A stretch of DNA of 64,000 nucleotides from Plumapathes pennacea. Lineage: Eukaryota > Cnidaria > Anthozoa > Antipatharia > Myriopathidae. The notes below the pieces were generated by a model, which made no database searches, was not told the origin of the DNA, and saw nothing but the letters and a program-made list of their open reading frames with translations. Every line of letters begins with the position of its first letter. Within the stretch, counting starts at the first letter, position 1. The DNA is taken from positions 627,501-691,500 of the forward strand of contig OZ038462.1 in NCBI GenBank assembly GCA_964036295.1, written 5' to 3'. Below, piece after piece: positions 23,990 through 35,800 of the stretch. Position numbers and translations under genes: made by a program.

Positions 23990-24259
23990 ATGAAATCCAG
24001 CATGCAGACCGGAAGTCGTGGAATTCTTATGTCTTTCAACTTAACTTTGGCGGAGATGAACACGGCGGTAAAAAATGTGAATCAACAATTTACACAGTTC
24101 TTTACAAGTCACATTGTTTACCCGGTGTGTGAAACAACTGAGCTTCGATTAACAAATAAAGAAAGAAAGCCGGAATCGAGTCTCACAAGAGGTCACGATA
24201 TATTACGGTATACCAATATATTTAAAATAGAGGCCCAAAGAGTCAAACAAATTACATGA
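23990..24259 (+). CDS. Hypothetical 89-residue protein, possible orphan gene
   Basis: ATG 23990 lies 8 bases after a good acceptor (TTTTCACTCTCCAG|CTGTGAA) that pairs with the donor and TATA box described just upstream. The 89-residue product (MKSSMQTGSRGILMSFNLTL…) has no signal peptide, transmembrane segment or domain I know. Chance open frame is a real possibility; the case rests only on the coincidence of TATA, donor, acceptor and ATG. Confidence 0.22.
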   Translation: MKSSMQTGSRGILMSFNLTLAEMNTAVKNVNQQFTQFFTSHIVYPVCETTELRLTNKERKPESSLTRGHDILRYTNIFKIEAQRVKQIT

Positions 24260-25169
24260 TAAGTTATCATGTGTTGTACATGTAAAATAATACAATGCCA
24301 TCGTAAGCTTGCAGCCGCGCATCACGAAAACCACATACACTTGAGTGACGCTTCAGCTTTTGCCCATTTTCTAGGAGAAATTTTGTGATATAAAGATGAT
24401 TTACGTCAATGAGATAGTTAGTTTCTTACCTCCGACAAGTAAATACACGGTTTGAGTGTTTCAATAGACGCTGTGCTTGGTCACGAGATGTAACTTGAAG
24501 CTATTGCCTTCATAAGTTCAGGGATTACTGGCAGGGTGAAATGACCGCGGGATATCGAATGATTATTTTTAACTATGTAGACCTGCGCGCGTGAAAGGAA
24601 ATGACGAAAGGTGAAACTGAAAAATGAGGCAATTGAAACCGAAATTCTTGAGTGCTTCGAGTGCATTGTTATCTGCCTTATCTGTCCCGTTCCAATGAAG
24701 GGCATTCAAATCTTGTTCCAACATACTACTTATAAGTGTGAATTTATACTGAATATGTAACGAATCTAGTCATCTTTCACTCAAACACCGTATGAGCAAA
24801 ACCTCCCCCCCGTGTCCTTCAAAACCAACTTGTCTCGATAAACCGGTTATATGATTTAAGGCGTCCACGCATGTGCAGTTCGGAAAATTGGTTGATGTTT
24901 TTCTTCCCACGGAGTATTCTCCAAAACGAGGCCTCAGCAGGCTTGGTCAAGGGTTGTGCCTAAATCGTACCAGCTGGAAGGACAGAGTGAAATAACTCAA
25001 TTACTTCACAGGCTCTTAGAAAGACTATCGTCTTATAAAAGGAGAAATAGACAGACAGACAACAAAGACGCGAAACAATACGGAACAGACGAACACATTA
25101 ATTGTATTTATTGCTTCTCATCTATGTCTCAACTGAAAAACCCTCTTTTTAAATGTTTGCTTCTTTTTA
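24260..25169. other. Intergenic; 3' end of the WD40/HEAT gene
   Basis: No gene seen. TTTATT at 25107-25112 (AATAAA on the minus strand) is 58 bases past the stop of the WD40/HEAT gene and is a likely poly(A) signal. The remainder is AT-rich. Confidence 0.55.
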
Positions 25170-27284
25170 TCAATCAGACCGCGTTTCCATAGGCACGGGT
25201 GTTTTCAATTTCCCCAACTGCCACAGTGGCGGCAAATGAACTTCATCCAGTTCCTGCAGGAGCATATCACGTGTTAAATCACGTGCACACAAGCTCGCAT
25301 CACGTGATTGAGCCCGCGGAGTGGAAGATCCCCCGGAGCGGTTCCCCAAAATCTCAGAAGTCAAAGCACTTTTCCCGATTGGCGGAAGTGGGGAGTCCTG
25401 GCATGAGCTTGAATTTCCAGGGGTTGTGTTGGGAGGGGGCGGGAGGTTCGTGTAACTGGCGGCGACTGACGGTTGTGTACTCTTCTTCAGAACTTTTATT
25501 AAGGCGCCTCCGGAACTTCTGCTTGTCTGTCCCAAAAGCCCAGCCAGCGCTTCCACGGAATTCCTGCGCCCCATCCGTTCGACCGCTGAACACCACGATG
25601 CAGGCGGCTCACTTCCGTTTTCGGCCAAGCTCCTGAGTCTGCGATGCACCAGCGGCGACAAGGGGCGTCCAAAATTTTGGCGCCAAAGTGGAAACGCATC
25701 ACGTGGCCCTTCTTCAGCCATCCGAGTAGACCTGGGCTTGAGCTGGATTTGTTTGCTGGTCGACTTTGAGTGAATTTCTTTGTCAGGGATGCGCTTCATG
25801 ACTTTGGCACGATTCGACGCTTGCTCGTCCTTGCCTATTTTAATTTTCAAATCAGTTAAATGGTGCGAAAAATCCAACGTTCTTGTGATCAAGAGAAAAT
25901 TACTTCACCGCGATCCAAAGTAACTCAAGGATGCAAACAAATCAAAACATTCTCCGCAAAATAACAACGTGCAAACTGAACTGCTGTCAAAATGTACTCT
26001 TTAAGAGATTTGAGCCTTCAGCGGTTCGGCGTTTTCTGCTTTGAGTGAAAATTGTCCCTGATAGTGAAGGGTTAAAAATAAAAGATAAAATTCAAATTAA
26101 AAAGCGTGGACTGCTCTCAACAGTAACGTGACTGCTACCCCCCCCTCCCCCCGCCCCGTAATTTTGTCACTCGACCTTAGTCTCCTATCTGCCATCAGTA
26201 CAAAATGGCGCCCGTGCGCCAGCTACGCAGACTATTAGAATGTACTCATCGAGAGTTTAAATTTGAGTGGTCACACCTCAACTGCTTCATTCAACAGTTC
26301 AGGAGTTGGATATGAGCACTGCTGTTAGAGTGGGTTTGGAAGTTGAGTGACCAAGTGAGAAGACTGAGCTGATGTGCTTTTTCATACCTGTCCGAAGAGT
26401 GGAGTTCTTTGCCGGCCCAGTCTCCACTGCGCGCCCTGATCTATCCACGTTGGCCTGAAACGTTGTGTTGGACACAGATTTAGAGCAGACGATTGTCAGC
26501 GGATGAAGCAGCTGCCCGCTACGAATGCCAGGAAGTAAAGCGCTTCGAGTACGAAGCACTGGAGGGTATTTTTCCTGTGGAGAATAATATTTCGATCAAA
26601 TTTATTTTAATCCACAGACAAACAGAATTTCAGGTTCACCACTATTTAGACAGGTTTTTGTTTACTGCTTAATTTTATTACTATTCAGGAACGTTTTTAT
26701 TGGGAGACGGATATCAACTGGGATCCTATTTCCATCCTCCTGTCATTCATTTCTCGTGTATGACGAATTCAACTAACTTAAATTTAAGCATTTGTTACCA
26801 TCCATCCCCCGTTCACCTCCCACCCTGCCCCTCGACTGTTTTACTAAAGGTCCATTATGTAATAAATTGGAAAATAAAATAAAAGGCAGTTGCAAACAAT
26901 AGTAGTATCAGTCTAGGAAATACCTGAAGTAAGAATTTGTCCCTGCTTGATTCATTCCGTTGTAAAGTCTCGCTGGGCAGGTCTGCTTTCTGTGAGCTAT
27001 CCTTCATAGATTCTTTGACCATCTGTTTCATCTTCTCAAGGTTCCTGGCGTAAAGGGGAGGGGGAGGGGGGAGGAGAGGAAAACCTCGTCAGGCTCATCC
27101 ATTTAATCAAGTAAAACTAAGGCCCTGTTTGTGAGTTGGGACTTGGCGTAACAACAACAGAAATAACTTAATTTCCATTGTTATATGACCGTCCAGTCAG
27201 GGCGTTAGCATGTACTTTCTCTTGTTAAGCTCCAACTGTAATGTGTGTTTACCCTTATTAATTAGTAGCAGTACTTAAATAAAG

Positions 27285-27321
<37 letters not shown>

Positions 27322-29758
27322 ATTATATCATTAAACTAGGTCAACCCACCTGAACTCAGTGGAAGTTGGCACCACACTGGATATTTTCGACAGACCCTCC
27401 AGATATCTATAAACATCAATCACTCTTTGCCTTTTGTCGCCTGTCATTTCGTAATTCTGTTTGTTATCGCGTGGTTCAATCATAGAACAAACCACGTCAA
27501 CTGCATCCAAAAGCCTCTTGGCTGACAAAAGCTCTCCCTCTTTGACAATCTCTGCCAACTTTCTCGCGTGCCGAATTTGCTCGCAGCTAAACTCGGGTCC
27601 AGTCGCTATCGGTTGGCCGGCAAGGCTTGGCAAGACGTAAAGAACCTGTAAAAGTTCCTTTGCATCAAACAGCTCTTCAGTTTTTCCGTCATCCTTTGGA
27701 ACACGTATCGGGGCAATTTGATTGGTTCGTATCTTCTGCAACACAAACATGACCGCCGCACGGCCAACTGGATTTCGGGATCCCACGACTCGCACCAAGT
27801 CCCTTACACTGAAAGACCCCTCACGTTCTCTACCAACCTCCGTTAACAAATCTTTAGGAGCCTGGTTACCAGTCTCCAGTCCTCTTTCTGTATACTTATT
27901 TACTGTTGCTTTTCCCCAGACTTTATACTTAGTAATGTCTGTTCCAGATCGCTCTTCGTTCAGATTATCTACAATAGAATCTGAAAAAAAAAAAAAAAAA
28001 AGAAAAAAGGCAGAGAAATTCGCGATGAATATATAAATGAATCTTTGACTGTACAGTTTATATGTAGCAGTAAGTCGGTTGCTTGGCAGATAAACGCTGT
28101 GTTGAACATCAGTATGTTTGTGTATATTCGCTTGCCCCTTTTACTCCCAAACACATAACAAAAACTTCCAAAATATCCAAAAGGGAAGGCATGAAAAATA
28201 AGCTGAGAACAGATATTTTATCAGCAATCTATCAAAGTCCAAGTTCTCCACACTGTGTGACACAGCGACTGTACCTGAACTTGTCATCGTTGAAACAATC
28301 GATACGCTTGGAAGAATGGGCGTCACGTCCTTTTCTGTAAAATGAAAGCCCGGTAATTATATTAGCCATTTCACTCCCATGACGTCACATGAAAACCCGT
28401 AACCTAGGCATATATTGTTACGAAATTCACCTTGTTCTTCCCGCACTTGCTCTTTGTGTGAGCTCCTGCAGTGGCTAATTTTCCTGCTAATCACACGTGG
28501 TATCATGCTGGCACTGCTGTTTCTCTTAACAACAGAAAGGAGAGACTTCTTAGATTCTGCGAAGGCAGGAAGACATGTTAGCAAACAACTAGTTACGAAA
28601 GAAGGAACAAAATTCTTAGAATCTTCAAGGGCATGAAGACATGTTAGCAAACAAATAGTTATGAAGGAAAGAAGCGGCTTCTCGGAATTTGCAAAAGCAA
28701 GACGACACGTTACAAAACAACTAATTATAAAGGAAAAAAGATACTGCAGTCTTAGAGAGTGCTTATAATAGACCGTGCTACCTGTCGGTTGTGTGAAGAC
28801 TTCGTGCAGTCTTGGCTGGTGTCGTATTTCCGGACTACTGGCACTTGCTAGCTTCAAGCCCTAAAATAAAACGTGTTCATAGAACCCTAAAGAAGGTTAT
28901 TAAAATTGTTACATCTCGCTACACAGTACAGCAGTACACATAAGACTCACATAATACCACACCTCATCATATCACACCATACCACTAAACACTACATAAC
29001 ATAAGACTCACATAATACCACACCTCATCATTTCACCATTTCACTTAACACTACATCACACCACGTACCACCACACTGCTACATCACACCACACAACACC
29101 ACTCCGCACTAAACACCAAGTATCACATCGCATCACGCTAGATCTCATCACACTCAACACTTACACTTACATCCAACACCATATCACATCACAAAAAAAT
29201 TTGATTACACTACACCACACCACATCGCAAGACTCAAATATCACCACCTCACGTCACAAAACAACACACCATCACGCCAATCTGTAGCATATTTGTCACA
29301 GCACAGCAAGCTCATGGCTTTACCTCGACCTCAAGGCACGCATTATCAGACACTACAGGAGTTGTCATGGTAACAGTTTCTATGGCAGCATCCCTCGTGT
29401 GTTTAAAGGGCTGCAGCTGTTGCAAGAGTTTGCGGCCGAGAGCCGATTTCTTGAGTGCTCCATGGAACCTGACGGTGTCGTTCAAGGGAATGTTCTCCAA
29501 GGAGCGGCAAATTCTCCCAGTGGAAGACTTAGGCAGCGTTGATTTGGCAGGAGCTCTCTGCTTAGATATTGGGCGTGCTACTTATAAATATGATCTATTT
29601 ATTATAACGATAAATGTGCTGTTATCAACAAGGGCTCTTGAGTGAAGCAGAAACACATGCAATAGAAGGAATTAGTTGTGTCAAAATAAGAGAGTAAGAA
29701 TAGTCATCATCATCGTCACCATTATCATTATCATTATCATCTTTATCATCAGCATCCG

Positions 29759-29831
<73 letters not shown>

Positions 29832-32800
29832 TATTAAACTGTTGGCACAAATTAAATCGTCGTCATCATCATCATCATCATCATCAACACCATTACCATC
29901 AACATCAACATCACCACCACACCAAAATTTAGTGTCATCAACCTTGTGATCCTGATAACTGATATCATTAATTGGTGAACTGTAAAGTTCAATTTAATAC
30001 CAACACTTCTGAAATCCTACCAACACCTCATTTGTACAAAAGCTACTAAAATCTTACTCGATATTCTATTAACGCTACACAGTCTTACGTCTAACAAACG
30101 CTACTAGAATCCTACCATAATCTTCGGCCTTTTCGTTTTAGCTTTCGGTTTTGCCGGAATTTTCTCGGCCCCAGGTGCCTCTGGGATATCTTGAGCTTCT
30201 GAACTGTCCTGAATCTCTTCACTCTTCAAACGTGCACTGCGCATGACTCGGCCCATTCTCTCCGCCAGATCCACCAGCACCATATTATGACGTGGAGGAG
30301 TATAAGGGCTAACTACTCCTGTTACCATTAGCAACTGACTCAGATCCTCAAGATGAGTCACGCCTTAAAATAGACAAAGAGCACGTGATTGTAGTAAAAC
30401 CAATCAAAAGGTTAGGTTTAGAGTTAGGCTTCAAAGTAAAACCTATTGCAGTTTTACTTTGGGCTCTGTTTGGTTGAACGCGTTTTCTCACAGCCTTTCT
30501 GATTGATTGAAAGTATTTTCTTGCGGCCTTTGTGATTGGTGCAATAATTACCTTGGTTTTGGTTTTACAAAAGTGATTCAAAAACGCTTTTATCATTCAG
30601 AAAACATTCTGAAAGTTAGTTTAAAATCGGTGAAATTCCTGTCACAAAACAGAGTAAAAGTGTTAAATCATTACTTATACATAAGTAAACCAATACGGCG
30701 ACAACTACAGTATGTGCGAACATTACCATAGTTTTGATACTCCGAAGCAAAAGGGCGAAAAAAGCCTGCGTCGGCCGGGAATCGAACCCGGGTCAACTGC
30801 TTGGAAGGCAGCTATGCTCACCACTATACCACCGACGCTGACACGTCTCCTCATGCCAATACTAGAAGGGTATCGTGTTGATATTCGAGCAAATTGTCAA
30901 TGAATGTATTCATGGCGAGACAAGGTTTTCTTGAGACTTCCGGTGGGGGGCTCTTTCAGCAAGAGTAAAAAAATTAAACACGCAAATCCCCATCACCAGC
31001 CTTTTTCTAATATTGCTCTTCGAGTCGAAGTAGAGTATTATCTATTGGGCTGTCACGAAATATCAGCATACGCGACGAGAGCGAGCGAAACAGTAAACAA
31101 CAACAAGACAAACCATAACATATGAACATGTATTTGCGATTATAACGAGAGCAGTTTCGATTGACGTTCGTAAAATCAATACCAAAAAACTAAGTCAATC
31201 ACCGAGACTGCAATAAAACAGTTTCAAGCATCCAGAAACCAAAGTTTACATTAAGATGAGGCCAATACAAACATATTTGCTGAAATCGATGTTTCAAAAG
31301 CTACTTTCGGATGACTTTCGTCAAAACCAAAACCAAAACCAAAAGTACTAAATCATTATAGCGCCAATCAAGAAGGTTGCAGTAAGAACGCACGTTCAAA
31401 CAACCAGAATCAAAAGGAATTTGTACAAGAAAACGCCATCACGATTGATTTTGACAATCATCTGAAAACCGCTCTAGTTTATTGAGACGTTGTAATTGTC
31501 TTTTCTTGTTTCCACAATGCTTCCCACCACGCACCTAAAGAGGGTAACAGTGTTTATGTATTGTGCCAGAAAGTTGTCATTTTATCACCAAATCCTACCT
31601 TTCAACATCCGAAGGCTATTTTTAGCTTCCACTCTGACGTCACCCGAGTCATCTATGAGTCTTCGGATAATTGATACCAGTGCTTTCTCTGTATCAACTT
31701 CTAACTCGCCCAAGGTCTTCACGGCCGCTGAACGAATGGTCGCCATGTTGTTTGATGTGTCGTTGATAAGCTGCTCTTGAACTAACTCGTTCTGATCGTT
31801 TGGTAAACCAAGATGCCTTGAGAAAGAGAGAGAGATTTTAACTGCAGCACAATACAAAACGCAAGTGCATCAACCGAGGACTTTCGTGATATTTCTTTCT
31901 GCTTGTGAAACTTTTTCTACCCTGGGTGCCAGAGGTTCCTCGCTCTCGGCAGCCGCGAGAGGCTGGGGGCGAGGCGGGCCGAGGCCTCGCCCCCAGCCCG
32001 CCTCGGCCCGCCTCGCCCCCAGCCTCTCGCGGCTGCCGAGAGCGAGGAACCTCTGGCACCCAGGGTAAACTTTTTCGGATTCAGACAAAACATTTTTCCC
32101 ACCTGTAGATCTTAACAAGGTCCTCACACGCTTCTGAATAAACATCAGGATCACAGTTTTCCAGAGTTTTCACCAAATGACCCACTACGTCATCTAGACG
32201 GATCTCTTGGCCTGCTTCTGTTGGGTACCAAGTCTTTGTGGTCATCTCCACAAGGAGGTCTGGCCTATCCGGGGAGGATTGGTGCTGAGAAATAGTAAGC
32301 TGTGAACGAAGAAAAGTGTCATGTCTCATAAAAATGTATAGTCGTCGAAACTTGAACTAGGGTTCCCAGTTCGTTCGCGTGTTCAGTTTTGAGTTCGTGT
32401 GCGTGTTCGCGTTCGCGTTCGTCTTCGAGATCGTGTTCAAATTTGCGTATTTCAGTGCAAGTGTGATGTATGTTACAAAAGTTACAAAACACGGTAACCA
32501 TTCACTAACAAAATGGCAATTACAGCGAGAAAACGAATTGAAGAAATATTATCCGCCTTAAAATAAAACAGAAAACTAATTGTACTGCCTGAATTTATTT
32601 TCTTTTTAGTAAGATTATCAGCAAAATTATGCGTCGGCCGGGAATCGAACCCGGGTCAACTGCTTGGAAGGCAGCTATGCTCACCACTATACCACCGACG
32701 CTGACTTGGTAGACTTTACACTGGGGAAGTGATGTCTTACAGATATTCATCTTAGCAAAAACCACTGTTATCTTACTTTCTTATCTCTACTCATATCATT

Positions 32801-35800
32801 TGTGACAAGGAACAGTTTGAAATTAATCTTTTTTTTCTCTCCGTAAAAAAAGATAATAATAAATCGAATCCAGATGGACTTTGAGAAAACAATATTCACT
32901 TCAATTCTCTCGCGATGACTCAATATCTGATCTTCTTTTTATCAATATTGCTCTCCAACTCGGGAGAAGTTAACTTTGTAAGCGTGCGCCCTTTCCACTC
33001 TAATTATTCATTTTTCGCTTGTCACGAAAAGGAATTACGCGGATTTATTTCCTAACATTTTCCACGTCACTGAAAGTCAGTTTATTTTCACAGATTGTTG
33101 CTACATGGTGGGTGCAATAAGCCACTTCCACAGTCATGCGCAACAGCAAATTATACTTTTTTTGGTTGTATAAACGAGTGACCGTCAAGTAAATAAATCT
33201 GAGCTGATCTTGGTTTTGTTTCTACATAATTGTATTACGACCAATAAAGCAGTTCTCTAGTCTACCTGCCAAGTTTTATCATCAGGTGACCCGTCAAACT
33301 ACCTTATCCAGGGGAAATTGCGAATGGTTGTAAAAGTGTCTTGTTTCTTTACTTACCGTTGGAACTTGGAACATTAGCTCCGTTTTCTCGGTACCAGACT
33401 CCTCTTCCTTCTCTTCTGACTCTTCGTCATCGGTTAATTGCGGACTGATATCTTCCCTTGAGTCATAGCTCCGCCATTTCCACTGATTTTCCACCTCGCG
33501 GATATCGCGTGTTTGTTCTTCCTCCACTCGATCTTGAACTTCGTGAAACTCTTGATCATCCGAATATAACTCTTCTTCGTCTTCTTCCTCCTCCTCCTCT
33601 TCTTCCTCTTCTTCAGATTCGTCTTCTTCGTCTTCTTCTATTAGTTGGATAAGCGATGACGATCTGTGGAAAACCCACGTATAAAAGTCAGTCTTTCAGT
33701 CAAGCACTGATATGATAAAGCGTTGCCAAAAGCGTCACCCAAGAGCGTATAATTCTTGATTAAAATCTCTAAAATAAATGCTAAAAGGCATTTGTTCGAT
33801 CAAAAGATAAAATGCCTGCGTCGGCCGGGAATCAAACCCGGGTCAACTGCTTGGAAGGCAGCTATGCTCATCACTATACCACCGACGCGTCTTCGATAGT
33901 TGGGGGGATGAAGTTAAAAGTCTTTTTCAGTTGCATAATAGTGCACCTTTTTTCAGGACTCACCTCTCAGACAGTGACATACGCCGGACTGGGGGAGGGA
34001 GCCGTTCCATCATCCGTGATCTGATTGGTCGATGAGTCCGCTGACGCATCGTCTGAGTTGGTTCCAGTTCCTTTTGATCACTTGCAGCCCCGCAGTTAAC
34101 ATCGTCGTGTAATTCCTGCTCGTATAGCAGCAAGTTTTCTTCGTCTGATTGAAAAAGAAAGAGAGGAGGGAGGAGGGAGAGGATACAATGGAGAAAAGCT
34201 TGATGGTGCTCAACTTGGCAATGAATTGGTGATTACGGCAGATATCTATTCCTTGAATATCTAAAATTTCCTCATAGAAGATATATCTCTATACTTCCTT
34301 GAGCTTTCTAAGAAACGTAAATCAGAGCAAAAAATATGGATTAGCTTTCCCAAGAATTTAGGATTGGCAAATCATTTCTATAGCCCTGTTCTCGTTTCCG
34401 TGAAGGTTCTTTTCGCAAACTTTGAACATTCATTTTCTTGGAGGATCCTATGTTCAGAGCTTTCTATACAGGAAGTTTTATGTTCAGATTTTCTCGTTTT
34501 CAATCGGAACACTTTTCTTTCTTTGACCGATATTTACCTTCTTCGGTAAAAACAGGTTCCATCACCGGAAGTGGTTCGAGCTTCTTCGGAACAAATCGTG
34601 CTTTCGGTATCAGCTTCGCTGGGGGTGTTTTGGGTCGAAAAACTTTTCGTATAACTGAGTTGGGAATGAATCCGTCAGGAGCGCAGGGCCAATACTGTTG
34701 AATGCTGGGAGGTCCTTCCACTTCTGCACCACATTTTGGCTCGGGTTCTGATGTTAATAAGTCTTCCTGATAAAGATTCAAAACAACAATAGCAATAAAG
34801 TGAACTTTCTCTAAAACGGACACCATAGAGACAGGGTCTGGGTGTTCGTAGAAGCGTTCGGCTTCAAGAGAGTATATATATACCAAAAACTAGAAATTTG
34901 ATAAGGTAAAATTCCGCAAACAGGGAGCAACAAACCTTGCTCGGCTTATGTGTAACTATAATGTTATACACCAGGGCCCGGTTTTTCGAAAGTCAATTAA
35001 GCTAATCCAGGATTAACGAAATTCTTTCTCTCGACCTCTCTCCCAATAAACTGCAGGGTTTTGTTCGAAGATGGATTAGAAAGCTTGTTTCAGCTTCAAA
35101 CGTTATCAAGAAAGTCGTTGTGGACAAAATTTTCACGTTTTCAGGCTAAAAAATTGCCGGAAAGTTTAGACCTAATCCAGGATTAGCCTAATCGTGCTTT
35201 GAAAAACCGGGCCCAGTCCGTTGTAAGAGAGTTGACTGTAGTCAATTCTAATTTTGGGCAATGACCGCTGACTCAAAACATGTAACCGCGGTGCACGCTG
35301 GTAACTGTACCTTCTCTTTCTGTTCACATTCTATTTCTTCGTCCAGTGTAATTGCCTTGTGTACTTCTCTTGTTGCGGGTCGGACGGACAGCCTTCGTAA
35401 TGTCATGATAACGTGAACTTGGGTGGAGAGGCGTCTGGATTGTCGTCTCTTCTGAAACACGTCTACCTTCTCTTCGTCTGCTGGCTGTTCTTTAACCACT
35501 CTCTTCTCTATCTGTAAGAAAGCAATGTACACAAATGGAATGCTGGTCCTTTTGAGTAACAGATTGGGACTACAAAGGTGCAGTGAGAAAACGTACGATG
35601 AATCAACCTGAGGTTGATGTGTGATAATAAATTTGAACGCCGCAGAAGTGTCAGCAAACATATGAAAGTAGAAAATTCCGAGATATTCAGAAACTCTTTT
35701 TTCCCGATATTTAGAACTTTTTTCAAAACTAAGCTTCTAACATATTATATGATACAAAATTATATAAAAAGTGTGGTAATAAAGACATCATTGTCTATCG

